Shown here in pieces: positions 1-9,707 of a DNA stretch of 64,000 nt (positions are counted from its first letter, which is position 1; each line of letters begins with the position of its first letter). The DNA comes from Vibrio aquaticus. Lineage in GTDB: Bacteria > Pseudomonadota > Gammaproteobacteria > Enterobacterales > Vibrionaceae. Under the pieces are notes generated by a model. The model had not been told where the DNA came from. It did not search any database and saw only the letters and a list, made by a program, of their open reading frames with translations. The position numbers and the translations under genes were made by a program. Location: NCBI RefSeq assembly GCF_003970385.1, contig NZ_RXZH01000001.1, forward strand, positions 620,001 through 684,000, in the 5' to 3' direction.

Positions 1-1
1 A

Positions 2-100
2 CGAACCGATAACCAATTGACTATCTTTGAGAAGTTTCCGGAGCACAACGTCTATACGGCCGACCTCAAAGGGAAGTTAGGGCTTATAGAGCCTAATTAA
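2..100 (+). CDS. C-terminal end of an unidentified protein (partial)
   Basis: The window opens inside a reading frame of 32 sense codons that ends in TAA and finishes ADLKGKLGLIEPN. Composition is protein-like (mixed charged and hydrophobic residues, no low complexity), so this is probably the last part of a gene that starts left of the window. I do not recognise the family and give it no function. It could also be a chance open frame. Confidence 0.35.
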   Translation, partial: RTDNQLTIFEKFPEHNVYTADLKGKLGLIEPN

Positions 101-507
101 TGACAAAAGCTATACGAATGCCTGCTAGCAACATACATTAACGACTCTGTACAGCTCTTGGTCACATTTTCGCACCCTTTCTCCCAAGCCAATGATTAAA
201 GATGGTCGTAATTCTTATGGTAAAGAGGCTAGGCCGAGCAGACAAATAGAGAGACATAATTTATATAATAACCTCGACATAGAACGAACAAAGTGTAAAC
301 ACCTGATCGCTAGATGGGCTTGTACATGGAGCACATTATGAAAAGGTAGTTTTACACACTGTTTGTTGACCACCTCTTAGGCCCTCCTTTTTAGTTTATT
401 TCAAAATATCACTCTCTAAGTCTTGCTCTATCGATTCCGTTGCCTCAAATAAGGGACTTGCCTTCAACGCCTAGGCCTAGCGGTGAGCTTCGTCGAAAAA
501 TTTAGGC
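101..507. other. Gene-empty stretch
   Basis: No open frame of useful length with a ribosome binding site is present on either strand. The only structured element is the terminator at its right edge, which belongs to the copI gene. It is probably the junction between two converging transcription units. Confidence 0.5.
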
Positions 508-535
508 AAAAAAGAGGCAGCATCAGCCACCTCTT
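508..535 (-). terminator. Rho-independent terminator of the copper operon
   Basis: Read on the minus strand, AAGAGGTGGC and GCTGCCTCTT form a 10-pair stem (two G-U pairs) around the loop TGAT, followed directly by a run of T. It lies just past the copI stop codon and so ends the leftward copper operon. Confidence 0.8.
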
Positions 536-543
536 CGATATCA

Positions 544-1083
544 CTACAATTCGATTTTCTTCACCATACCCGCTTCAGCATGGCCTGGAATATTGCAGGC
601 AAACTCAACATTATTGTCGCCGTGGAAGTGCCACAGCAGTTGCTTTGCTTTACCGGGTTTAACGGTTACAGCATTGCCTGAATCATGTTCATGATGGCCC
701 ATATTCTTCATCATTTCTCGGTGCTCTAACTGCTCCTTAGCGGAGCCAATCGTGAACTCGTGATCAATTTTACCCACGTTCATTACCACAAATTGAACGA
801 CATCATTTGGCTCGATGGTGACTGGCTTCTTAAACTGAACCTTCATGTCATCGGTCAGCAAAACGTGGACAACTTTATCTGGTTTCGCCCCTTTCGCCGG
901 CATACCTACGTCTGACATCCCTTCCATGTTCATCATTGAATGGTCCATATTGCTGTGATCCATTTTGCTATGGTCCATTTCACCGTGCTTCATCGAGCCA
1001 TGATCCATCTGCGAGTGGTCCATTTGTGCCCATACAGGGGTGACTGCTACTGATAATAAAACGGATAATACTGTCTTTTTCAT
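544..1083 (-). CDS. copI: Periplasmic cupredoxin-like copper resistance protein (CopI family)
   Basis: A 179-residue secreted blue-copper-type protein expected to bind copper in the periplasm. Residues 1-19 form a Sec signal peptide ending VWA. Residues 21-60 hold repeated MDHS/MDHG units, a Met/His-rich copper-binding tail. The C-terminal half is a cupredoxin domain with type 1 ligands in the expected order: His108 (KIDHEF), Cys163 (FACNIPGH), His168 and Met173. CopI proteins protect periplasmic enzymes from copper. It is the last gene of the operon, 69 bases after cusA, with a strong terminator behind it. The family is clear from the ligand set; the exact role is inferred from context. Confidence 0.9.
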   Translation of the reverse strand: MKKTVLSVLLSVAVTPVWAQMDHSQMDHGSMKHGEMDHSKMDHSNMDHSMMNMEGMSDVGMPAKGAKPDKVVHVLLTDDMKVQFKKPVTIEPNDVVQFVVMNVGKIDHEFTIGSAKEQLEHREMMKNMGHHEHDSGNAVTVKPGKAKQLLWHFHGDNNVEFACNIPGHAEAGMVKKIEL

Positions 1084-1152
1084 TTTTGTTTTCCTTCTCG
1101 CCTTTAATAGGCTTAGTTTGGGTAACGGCGACCGCTACCCATTGGTATTGAT

Positions 1153-4100
1153 TTAAGAGTTTGAGGTTAGTTTCTGTGCGAGCGCTTTGAGCTCACGCTG
1201 TTTCCATAATTTGAAGATGGCAGGCAGCACAAGCAAAGTCAGAAGCAGAGCTGACGCCATACCACCAATCATCGGCGCGGCAATACGCTGCATGACTTCG
1301 GAGCCCGTCCCCTCGCCATACATAATTGGAATAAGGCCGATGATGACCGTGAGTACCGTCATCATGACTGGTCGAACTCGAAGCCCTGCACCTTCACGAA
1401 TCGAATCACTGAGGTCTTGTTGATTTAATGGGAGCCCTTTTTCTTGCGCATCGAGTTTGGTGTAGTGCCACGCTTGGTTGAGGTAGACCAACATGATCAC
1501 GCCAATCTCAACCGCAACACCAGCAAGCGCAATAAAGCCTACCCCAACGGCAATAGAGAAGTTGTAGCCTAAGAAATGCATCAACCAGAGCCCGCCAACC
1601 ATGGCAAGGGGTAAAGTCAGCATGATGATCATCACTTCACCCACTCGGCGGAAGCTGAAATAGAGCAGTAACATGATAATGGCAATCGTAATCGGAACGA
1701 CCACACCCAAGCGCTCTTTAGCTCGCTCCATATATTCATATTGCCCAGACCACGCGAGAGAGTACCCAGCAGGTAAGTTCAGCTCTTGAGCAACCGTGCG
1801 TTTTGCTTCTTCAACGTAAGAGCCGAGATCTCGTCCTTCAATGTCAACGAACACCCAGCCGTTCGGGCGTGCATTCTCTGTTTTGATCATCGGTGGACCA
1901 TCTTCATAACGAATGTCGGCGACATCGGCTAACGCAATACGAGCACCATTTGGCGTCACCAACGGTAGGTTTTGTAGCTTAACCACTGAGTCGCGGTAAT
2001 CTTGCGGGTAGCGAACATTAATCGGGTAACGCTCCAAACCTTCAATAGTTTCACCCACGTTCATCCCACCTACTGCGGTCGACACCACTTGCTGAACTTC
2101 TTTAATGCTCAGGCCATAACGAGCAGCGGCTCTGCGATTGATATCAATGGTAACGTAACGTCCACCAGCCACGCGCTCGGCATAGACAGAAGCTGTACCT
2201 GAAATACCATTAAGGACAGGTTCTAGCTCAGAGCCGATTTGTTCGATCACTTTAAGATCCGGCCCAGCTATCTTGATGCCGATTGGCGTTTTGATACCGG
2301 TTGCGAGCATGTCGATGCGAGTTTTGATCGGCATGACCCACGCATTGGTTAAACCGGGGAACTGAACCAAGTCGTCAAACTCTTTGCGAAGGGATTCTGT
2401 CGTCACACCGTCACGCCACTCTTCTCTTGGTTTAAGCTGAATGACGGTTTCAATCATGGTCAGCGGCGCAGGATCGGTTGCGGTTTCTGCACGACCAATT
2501 TTGCCCCATGCAGTTTCTACTTCTGGCACCGTCATGATCAGCTTGTTGGTTTGTTGCAGCAGTTCACGCGCTTTACCTATCGAAATACCGGGGTAAGTGG
2601 TCGGCATATACATCAGGTCGCCTTCATCCAACGGCGGGATAAATTCACTGCCCAATTTTGTTGTTGGGTAGTACGCCGATCCCATCAAGGTCATCGCTAA
2701 TACGATCATACTCTTAGGGTGCTTTAGACTGATGTTGAGTAGCGGCTTGTAGAGTGCAACAAGACCTTTGTTGATTGGGTTCTTGTGCTCGGGTAACACT
2801 CGGCCACGAATGAAGTAACCCATCAATACTGGCACTAAGGTGATCGCAAGACCCGCCGATGCCGCCATCGCATACGTCTTAGTAAACGCAAGAGGCGAGA
2901 ACATCTTCCCTTCTTGCCCTTCTAGTGCAAACACGGGAACAAAGCTTAATGTAATGATCAGTAATGAGAAGAACAGTGGCGCTCCTACCTCCTGCGCGGC
3001 ATCACCTATCACTTGCCAGCGGTTCTTGTCGTTGAGAGGCGTTCGTTCGATGTGCTTGTGAACGTTCTCGATCATAACGATCGCCCCGTCCACCATTGCG
3101 CCAATCGCAATTGCAATACCACCTAAAGACATGATATTGGCATTGATACCTTGCCAATGCATGATGATAAACGCCGATAGAATCCCGACTGGTAAACTCA
3201 GAGCAATAACCAATGAAGAACGAATGTGGAACAAGAACAACGCACAGACAATCGCAACAACAATGAACTCTTCCGCCAGTTTCTTCCAAAGGTTTTCTAC
3301 CGCCGAATCAATCAGAGTGGAGCGATCGTAGGTTGCCACAATCTCAACGCCATCAGGCAAACTACGCTGAAGGTCTGCAAGCTTATCTTTGACCTTGGCA
3401 ATCACCTCACTGGCGTTTTCACCAAAGCGCATGACGATAACACCACCGACCGCTTCGCCTTCACCATTCAGCTCAGAGATACCACGCCTCATCTGCGGGC
3501 CAAGGTTAATGTCGGCAATGTCACCCAATAACAATGGCGTTCCCTGCTTAGTCACCTTCAAAGGCAGTGCTTGAATATCTTCAATACCTGAGAGATAACC
3601 CGTTGTGCGCACCATGTGTTCGGCCTCGGCTACTTCGACCACCGATGCACCGCTCTCTTGGTTACCATTTTGGATAGCCATGTTGACTTGCTGCAAGGTC
3701 AGGTCATAAGCGCGCAGCTTGGCAGGATCAATTTGCACTTGATATTGCTTCACCATACCGCCAACAGTCGCCACTTCTGAAACGCCTGCGACAGTTTGCA
3801 GCTCATACTTTAAGAACCAATCTTGCAAGCTGCGTAGCTCGGCTAAATCATGTTGTCCGGTCTTATCTTGCAACACATAGCTGTAAACCCAGCCCACGCC
3901 GGTTGCATCTGGGCCTAACGTTGGTTTGGCGCTCGAAGGCAGTTTTGGTGCGACTTGGCTCAAATATTCCAACACCCTCGAACGTGCCCAGTACATGTCG
4001 GTATCATCGTTAAAAATGATGTAAACGTACGAATCGCCAAAGAACGAGTAACCACGCACCGTTTCTGCTCCCGGAACCGCAAGCATGGCAGTGGTGAGCG

Positions 4101-4302
4101 GATAGGTCACTTGATCTTCCACCACTTGAGGAGCTTGGCCCGGATAGCTGGTTTTGATGATCACCTGAACATCTGACAAGTCAGGGATCGCATCAACAGG
4201 CGTGTTTTTTACACTGTAAAGCCCACCAAAGATGAGCGCAAAGGTGGCAAGCAGCACCAAAAATCGGTTACTGATCGACCAACGAATAATGGCATTGATC
4301 AT
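1153..4302 (-). CDS. cusA: Copper/silver efflux RND transporter, inner-membrane pump
   Basis: A 1049-residue heavy-metal RND pump, the usual CusA/CzcA length, with twelve expected membrane segments and two large periplasmic loops. The three methionines that line the copper path in E. coli CusA are all at matching sites (in YMPTTYPG, PLTMIET and RIDMLATG), which favours Cu(I)/Ag(I) over Zn/Co. The acidic proton-relay residue is in GAMVDGAIVMIEN. It should use the proton gradient to drive metal through CusB and CusC out of the cell. The ATG overlaps the cusB stop by 4 bases (ATGA), so the two are translationally coupled. Confidence 0.95.
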   Translation of the reverse strand: MINAIIRWSISNRFLVLLATFALIFGGLYSVKNTPVDAIPDLSDVQVIIKTSYPGQAPQVVEDQVTYPLTTAMLAVPGAETVRGYSFFGDSYVYIIFNDDTDMYWARSRVLEYLSQVAPKLPSSAKPTLGPDATGVGWVYSYVLQDKTGQHDLAELRSLQDWFLKYELQTVAGVSEVATVGGMVKQYQVQIDPAKLRAYDLTLQQVNMAIQNGNQESGASVVEVAEAEHMVRTTGYLSGIEDIQALPLKVTKQGTPLLLGDIADINLGPQMRRGISELNGEGEAVGGVIVMRFGENASEVIAKVKDKLADLQRSLPDGVEIVATYDRSTLIDSAVENLWKKLAEEFIVVAIVCALFLFHIRSSLVIALSLPVGILSAFIIMHWQGINANIMSLGGIAIAIGAMVDGAIVMIENVHKHIERTPLNDKNRWQVIGDAAQEVGAPLFFSLLIITLSFVPVFALEGQEGKMFSPLAFTKTYAMAASAGLAITLVPVLMGYFIRGRVLPEHKNPINKGLVALYKPLLNISLKHPKSMIVLAMTLMGSAYYPTTKLGSEFIPPLDEGDLMYMPTTYPGISIGKARELLQQTNKLIMTVPEVETAWGKIGRAETATDPAPLTMIETVIQLKPREEWRDGVTTESLRKEFDDLVQFPGLTNAWVMPIKTRIDMLATGIKTPIGIKIAGPDLKVIEQIGSELEPVLNGISGTASVYAERVAGGRYVTIDINRRAAARYGLSIKEVQQVVSTAVGGMNVGETIEGLERYPINVRYPQDYRDSVVKLQNLPLVTPNGARIALADVADIRYEDGPPMIKTENARPNGWVFVDIEGRDLGSYVEEAKRTVAQELNLPAGYSLAWSGQYEYMERAKERLGVVVPITIAIIMLLLYFSFRRVGEVMIIMLTLPLAMVGGLWLMHFLGYNFSIAVGVGFIALAGVAVEIGVIMLVYLNQAWHYTKLDAQEKGLPLNQQDLSDSIREGAGLRVRPVMMTVLTVIIGLIPIMYGEGTGSEVMQRIAAPMIGGMASALLLTLLVLPAIFKLWKQRELKALAQKLTSNS

Positions 4303-6035
4303 TGGCTCGCCTCACTCTGCTCTAGTTGCTTCAACAGGTATTCCGACCCTTGCTTCTCAACAAGAAAACGAACACTCTGTCCTTCTACAAAGTCGCTAAG
4401 ACTCACCTCATCACCTACAGAGAAGTTCATTTCTCCCGCTGACCAGTTCCACTCCGTGACAGCTTGATGTTGCAAGGTAATCATGCCGAAATCAGCCATC
4501 AGCATGGTGATATCACCTTCCACCCACACCGTTGCTTCTATCTGAGATTCACTGACTTTGTAATCGACAATTTCATACTGACCAGAGTCTGACTTTTGCA
4601 TTTCGAACTCAATCAACTGTCCTTGCTTAAGCGAATCAAACGCAACCTCTTCGGCGACGTTAAAGTTCATCACCATTCCAGGCCACTCCCATTCTGGAAC
4701 TGGCTGGTGATTGATAGTGAGCATGCGGTGGTCAGCCATCACATCGGTGATCTCGCCTGTTGCCCACGCGGTTTCTGTTGGCGCTTCAACACCATTGATT
4801 CGTGATAGGTCAGCCGATTGGCTCGATTCAGAGTCCAACATAAAGTGCGCAGAAGTCACCACTTTCTGCCCATCAGAAAGCCCCTGAAGCACTTCGATTT
4901 TGTCAGCGGCTTCTCGGCCAACTTCGATGCGAGCAGAGCGATATTTGCCTTCACCTTCCGCCAAGACAACGCGAGTCATGCCACCGGAACGAATCACCGC
5001 AGAGCGAGGAATCGTCAGCACTTGGTCGCTAGTAACGGGGTTCAGCGAAACGTTGGCGAACATATTCGGTTTAAGTTGACCTTGTGGGTTTTCAAAACGT
5101 AAACGGACACGCAATGTTCGCGTATTGGGATCTAAAATCGGGTAAACGTAGTCCACTTCCCCTTTCCATTCGCCACCAGGTAGCGCATCCAAGGTCATTG
5201 ATGCTTGGCTGCCTTGTTTGATCCAGTGAGATTGACGCTCAAACACTTCCGCATCGACCCATACTTCATCCAACGGCCCCGCACTGATCACCGCTTGTGC
5301 TGGCGATAGGTAGCCACCTTCACGAATGTTCAAGCTAGCAATCACACCATCAGCTGGTGCTTTGACCTCAATCGTTTGAGACGCTTTCCCCGAACGTGCA
5401 ATGGCTTTAATTTGGCTACGATCGACACCTAATGTCAGTAATCGATCCGTTGCGCCTTTGATCATCCCTTGTCGTTTGGTTTTGTAGGCACTGATCAGCT
5501 CTTCTTGCGCTTTAACCAATTCAGGCGAGTAAAGCGTGAAAAGCACTTCGCCCTGTTTAACCTTTTCACCTACTGCATTGATGTAGAGCTTTTCTACCCA
5601 ACCCGATACTCGCACGTTGGTTTGCCACAACTGGCTTTCATCAAAGGCAACGTAACCCACGGTTTCAATTCGAGGAGAAAGCACCGCATGTTCCGCCATG
5701 GCTGTTTTCACCCCAAGGTTATTTTCAACAGCAGGGTCAATTCTTACGGTTCCGGGTTTGTCATTGGCGCCATTTAAGTCATCGGCATAGACTGGGATAA
5801 GGTCCATCCCCATTGGTGATTTGCCCGGTTTATCTCGCTGATAATTGGGGTCCATGGGAGCGACCCAATACAATGGTTCATCACTGGCTGGAGCGTCACT
5901 GGCTACTCCGTCATTGGTTAGAGGCATCGAATGGTTCATATCAGCAAGATAATGGTTTGCCCCAAATCCAACGATTCCACCACCCATGACAGCACCAACG
6001 ATTAACGCAACAGCCGCGACTTTAAATGTACTCAT
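4299..6035 (-). CDS. cusB: Cus efflux periplasmic adaptor with two fused CusF domains
   Basis: A 578-residue membrane fusion protein linking CusA to CusC. Residues 1-30 are a membrane anchor. Residues 56-83 form a small heavy-metal-binding domain (YWVAPMDP...SPMGMDLIPVY). Barrel-sandwich, hairpin and beta-barrel regions follow. From residue 425 two CusF-like copper chaperone domains are fused in tandem. The first has the full Cu(I) site: His443, Trp451, Met454, Met456. The second keeps His523, Trp531 and Met536, but the first Met is Gly534, so its site is incomplete. No separate cusF gene is present. Both ends overlap neighbours by ATGA. Confidence 0.93.
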   Translation of the reverse strand: MSTFKVAAVALIVGAVMGGGIVGFGANHYLADMNHSMPLTNDGVASDAPASDEPLYWVAPMDPNYQRDKPGKSPMGMDLIPVYADDLNGANDKPGTVRIDPAVENNLGVKTAMAEHAVLSPRIETVGYVAFDESQLWQTNVRVSGWVEKLYINAVGEKVKQGEVLFTLYSPELVKAQEELISAYKTKRQGMIKGATDRLLTLGVDRSQIKAIARSGKASQTIEVKAPADGVIASLNIREGGYLSPAQAVISAGPLDEVWVDAEVFERQSHWIKQGSQASMTLDALPGGEWKGEVDYVYPILDPNTRTLRVRLRFENPQGQLKPNMFANVSLNPVTSDQVLTIPRSAVIRSGGMTRVVLAEGEGKYRSARIEVGREAADKIEVLQGLSDGQKVVTSAHFMLDSESSQSADLSRINGVEAPTETAWATGEITDVMADHRMLTINHQPVPEWEWPGMVMNFNVAEEVAFDSLKQGQLIEFEMQKSDSGQYEIVDYKVSESQIEATVWVEGDITMLMADFGMITLQHQAVTEWNWSAGEMNFSVGDEVSLSDFVEGQSVRFLVEKQGSEYLLKQLEQSEASQ

Positions 6036-7402
6036 TTTGAATTCCCTTTATTCTTGTTGTATTGAGCGGAAGGAGCCGATACTTGGTATTCAAACCCTCC
6101 AAGCAGAGATGCAAGCTTGCTGTTGGTCTGATTTAGATCGGTGATAAGGCGTGCGAGTTCGACTTTTAGTGCCAGTTCGTCAGTCGATGCGGTGATCACA
6201 TCGCCAAACTGCGCAGTGTTGTTTTGATAGCCACGTTCAACTGCTTCAATACGTGCTGTCATTTGAGGTAGCAACCGCAGCTGATAACGTTCAATACGTT
6301 CCTTTAGGTTCGTTCTGTCGATCATCAGGGCATTAACCTGCGCATTCATCTGAGCGAGTAAGGTGTCTTTTTGATACTGTGCTGCGCCCACTTGATATTG
6401 AGCTGCCGAGACATTTTTATCTTGGCGGTTATCGGTGAACAGGGGGATGTCCATCGTTAGATACGCACTCAACAAATCCGAAGCCGGTTCTCCCATCATG
6501 TTGTTCGCTTGACGATGGGCGTACATCACTTCTACACCAACTTGAGGCGTGTACGCTTGCTCAGCGACTTCGACCTGAGTACGACTCGCGGCAATATTGG
6601 ACTCAGCGATTTGAGCCATTGGATGCTGATTCAACAAGGTATAGAACTGTTGTGAGCCATCGTTCGATTGCAAAATGCCGTCTAGATGCGACCAACTAAG
6701 CTGATAGCTGGCATCAATATCTGGGTTTGAGTCGAGCCATTGTGAACCGAGCCATTCAGACAATTGCGCCTTAGCTCGATGCTGCATTTGTTGATTGGAC
6801 TGATACTTTTCATCCAGCTTATTGCGCTGCAATTGAACGTTCAGCAAGTCTTGCGCTTCACTCTTACCAATCGAATAGTTGGTTTGAGCATATCGCTCCA
6901 TCTCTGTCATTAGACGTTGATTGTCTTGAATGACACTTGCCGCATAGCGAAGGTAGCCGAGCTCCAACCATTGCTGAGTGATGGCATTAGCAACGTCACG
7001 TTCTCGCACTTGGATTTGATAGGACACACCATCAGCCTGTTGGTTGGCTTTGCGCTGATTCAATGCCAAAGTCGAACCACGCTCAAACTGCTGCATCAAA
7101 CCCACCGACAAGTTGGTCATTGGGTCTTCATCCAACTTGAACGAGTCGGTCGGTAAGCCACCGAAACCCACTTTGATCTTGGGATCCATTAAGGTTGCAC
7201 TCGCTGCCCCTCGCTGACGCATAGCTTGGGATTGCGCAGCGTATTGTGCACGGCTGGTGTCACTGTCTAGCGCCAACTCAATCAACGCATTTAGCTGCTT
7301 GGTTGATGCCGCAGCAGTGGTCACAGAAACTTGATCTTCTGCGTACGAGATTAGAGGCATTGCAGAAACAATAGCTGCAATACTCAAAGGCAAGGTTTTC
7401 AT
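6032..7402 (-). CDS. cusC: Cus efflux outer-membrane channel (TolC family)
   Basis: A TolC-type outer membrane factor of 456 residues that completes the CusCBA efflux duct. It has two repeated OEP helical regions. I start it at the ATG giving MKTLPLSIAAIVSAMPLIS, because that makes a clean Sec signal peptide ending SYA; an in-frame ATG at 7471 would add 23 residues that do not look like a signal. E. coli CusC is a lipoprotein, whereas this one shows no lipobox cysteine. It is the second gene of the copper operon and its stop overlaps the cusB start. Confidence 0.9.
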   Translation of the reverse strand: MKTLPLSIAAIVSAMPLISYAEDQVSVTTAAASTKQLNALIELALDSDTSRAQYAAQSQAMRQRGAASATLMDPKIKVGFGGLPTDSFKLDEDPMTNLSVGLMQQFERGSTLALNQRKANQQADGVSYQIQVRERDVANAITQQWLELGYLRYAASVIQDNQRLMTEMERYAQTNYSIGKSEAQDLLNVQLQRNKLDEKYQSNQQMQHRAKAQLSEWLGSQWLDSNPDIDASYQLSWSHLDGILQSNDGSQQFYTLLNQHPMAQIAESNIAASRTQVEVAEQAYTPQVGVEVMYAHRQANNMMGEPASDLLSAYLTMDIPLFTDNRQDKNVSAAQYQVGAAQYQKDTLLAQMNAQVNALMIDRTNLKERIERYQLRLLPQMTARIEAVERGYQNNTAQFGDVITASTDELALKVELARLITDLNQTNSKLASLLGGFEYQVSAPSAQYNKNKGNSK

Positions 7403-7522
7403 GAGACCAAGCCCGTTTAATTCAATATTCACGATGTTTATCCACGAATAAAAGATATGGACACACCTCAAACGCAGATCTGTCCTGATCAGGGTTTGAG
7501 AGCTAACAATGAGGGTATTGAA

Positions 7523-7981
7523 TTAAGCTGAGGGCGGGCGAAGTAAGGTTTGAATACGTGTAACAGGGGCACCAATCGTATCGGATTGATGTAAGGCTAA
7601 CGAAAACGAAAGGGAATGCGGCGCATCAACATCGCTCGTAGGATAAGAGGTACTTGAACAAACGGAGATGCAACAGGTGTCGACACTAGAGCTGGAATCA
7701 CTACAGTGACTACTTTCCATTACGTTGTGAGCAGCCAAATCGACCGTTGGGTGACTCTCTGAATGACAGTTGGTAGCCTTGTGATCCGAATGGGCGTCGC
7801 TCGAGAGTTCACGATACTCAGCCACATGATGATGCTGATGACTATCGCGTTCATCGGAAGCCATTGAGTAAGAAGGTGCATTATTCATCGCCATCATTGG
7901 CATACTCGACACATAGCTAGACATCAGCATCGCAAAGAGGCTGAATATTGCAATCCATATGTTTTTGTGAGAATGAATCAT
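7523..7981 (-). CDS. Small secreted His/Met/Cys-rich protein leading the copper operon
   Basis: A 152-residue protein, first gene after the CueR-type promoter. Residues 1-27 look like a signal peptide or membrane anchor. The rest is rich in metal ligands: PMMAMN, HQHHH, CHSESH, SHCSDS and DTCCISVC. In size and composition it recalls CopL/DUF2946-type proteins found at the head of copper operons, but I cannot show homology by eye. It may be a periplasmic copper or silver binder or sensor. The family is uncertain; the copper link rests on composition and promoter. Confidence 0.75.
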   Translation of the reverse strand: MIHSHKNIWIAIFSLFAMLMSSYVSSMPMMAMNNAPSYSMASDERDSHQHHHVAEYRELSSDAHSDHKATNCHSESHPTVDLAAHNVMESSHCSDSSSSVDTCCISVCSSTSYPTSDVDAPHSLSFSLALHQSDTIGAPVTRIQTLLRPPSA

Positions 7982-8005
7982 AACTTACCTTCTAATGAAG
8001 CTTTA

Positions 8006-8036
8006 AGTATAGACCTTACCCTTAGGGAAAGGTCAA
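8006..8036 (-). promoter_or_regulatory. MerR/CueR-type promoter of the copper operon
   Basis: On the minus strand a -35 TTGACC (8031-8036) and a -10 TATACT (8006-8011) are separated by 19 bases, the over-long spacer typical of MerR-family promoters. The spacer carries a near-perfect dyad at 8012-8034 with arms GACCTT and AAGGTC, matching the CueR pattern ACCTT...AAGGT. The -10 lies 25 bases from the first start codon. No cueR gene is in the window, so the regulator must be elsewhere. Confidence 0.88.
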
Positions 8037-8141
8037 CACGTAAAACCATCGAATATTCAAAGCCCTTAACCTCTCTAAGAACAATAGATGCTCTGTATTG
8101 GCGAACTTTTCAGCCCGCCAATAATGCGCTGGTTTCACTCC

Positions 8142-9707
8142 CTATTCGAGCTCTAACGTTCGTTGAATTCCCGCTTCCAAAGCAAAGTCCTCATCATGGG
8201 AGACCAATAAGAAGCCTCCCTGATAATCCGATAAGGCCGATGCCAATAGAATTTTCGACTCCAAATCGAGGTGGTTATCCGGTTCATCTAACAGCAGCAA
8301 TGGTTTTTCGGTTTGATGGCTAACAATCAACATCGCCAACTTCATCTTTTCTCCACCACTCAGCGTTTGTACGAGTTTAAACACCTTGTCGCTTCGAAAC
8401 CCAATTCCTGCCAACAACGTTCTGGCATCACTTTCTATGAGACCCACACAGGCATTCATAAGGTTATCCAGCAATGTCTGCTCATGAATTACCACACTGA
8501 AATGCTGGTCAAGATAATAGACCGGACAGTTAATCTGAAGCTGCCCACTCAACGGGGAATATTGTCCATTAACAACTTTCAGTAAGGTGGATTTTCCGCA
8601 GCCATTGAGGCCGGTTAAGTGCACTTTATCGTTCGCCCGAACTTGCAAGGCAATGGGTGCTTGAATGCCAAATGGCAGCACAACCGATTCTAGATTGAGC
8701 ACTTGATGTTTCTGTTCTGAGCCTTGAGATAAATAAAACTTTTGCGGCTTTATTTGCTCAAGTTGACTGCTCAAGGCTTGCTGCTTTTGGTCTAACAAAT
8801 TGCGCCGTAAGGTCGTATTTTTATTGCGATTGGAAACACTGTCTTCCGCACTCTCTTTCATGCCGTCCAATAACATCTTAGGCTGACTGCCATCCTTACG
8901 AATCTTATTGCCTTGAGCGGCTCTTTGCTCTGCTTTCTCGCGGTTTTTCTGTTGCTGTATCTCTAGGTGTTTGGTTTGCTTAACCACCTGATTTAGCTGT
9001 CGATCCAGCGCTTGTGTTTCGGCTTGCTTACGAGCGTGGTAGTCATCATAGTTGCCCCCATAAACACGTAAGCCAAGGCTCGATAACTCCCAGATCTCGT
9101 CCATTTCTCGGAGCAATTCACGATCATGACTGATCAGTAATATGTGTCCACCAAACTCATGCATAGAGTGTTTGAGCCACTGTTTAGCTCTTCGATCTAA
9201 GTGATTTGATGGCTCATCGAGAATCAGCAACTCATGGTCCCCTGAAAATAGCTGCCAAAGCTGAAGCCGAGCTTGTTGACCACCACTCAATTGATTGCAG
9301 TCCATGAAGGGATCACACGGCAAGTTCAACTCAATTAACGCCCTCTTAAGCTGTGGCTCTGCATCCCAGTTATCACCAACCACATCAAACCAATGTTGAG
9401 AAACATCTCCTGATTCAATGTGATTAAGAGCATCGAGCAAATCCGCTTGGCCGAGAAACTCAGCGATGTTCTGCTGACCAAAAGAGACTGCCTGCTGATG
9501 ATAAGTGGCGCAAGAATGCAACTTGGAGATGGAACCACTGCTGGGCTGAATTTGGCCTGAGATAATCGAAGCAAGAACAGACTTACCTGCCCCATTTCGA
9601 CCGACAACTCCAACTCGCTTTTGGTTCATCGAGAACGTTAGGTGATCAAAAAGAGTGTCACCATTATCGAATTGGTAACTGATGTTATTCGCATAAAATT
9701 TTGGCAT
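8142..9707 (-). CDS. ABC-F family ATPase (ribosome-associated type)
   Basis: A soluble protein of 521 residues with two ATP-binding cassettes and no membrane domain, as in ABC-F translation factors. Domain 1 has Walker A GRNGAGKS, signature LSGGQQARLQ and Walker B LLILDEPSNHLD. A charged linker follows at about residues 230-300. Domain 2 has GLNGCGKST, LSGGEKMKLAML and LLLLDEPDNHLD. The start at 9707 is set by a strong AGGAGG eight bases upstream. ABC-F proteins rescue stalled ribosomes or protect them from antibiotics. This one is not obviously EttA, Uup or YheS. The long leader fits induced expression. Confidence 0.9.
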   Translation of the reverse strand: MPKFYANNISYQFDNGDTLFDHLTFSMNQKRVGVVGRNGAGKSVLASIISGQIQPSSGSISKLHSCATYHQQAVSFGQQNIAEFLGQADLLDALNHIESGDVSQHWFDVVGDNWDAEPQLKRALIELNLPCDPFMDCNQLSGGQQARLQLWQLFSGDHELLILDEPSNHLDRRAKQWLKHSMHEFGGHILLISHDRELLREMDEIWELSSLGLRVYGGNYDDYHARKQAETQALDRQLNQVVKQTKHLEIQQQKNREKAEQRAAQGNKIRKDGSQPKMLLDGMKESAEDSVSNRNKNTTLRRNLLDQKQQALSSQLEQIKPQKFYLSQGSEQKHQVLNLESVVLPFGIQAPIALQVRANDKVHLTGLNGCGKSTLLKVVNGQYSPLSGQLQINCPVYYLDQHFSVVIHEQTLLDNLMNACVGLIESDARTLLAGIGFRSDKVFKLVQTLSGGEKMKLAMLIVSHQTEKPLLLLDEPDNHLDLESKILLASALSDYQGGFLLVSHDEDFALEAGIQRTLELE

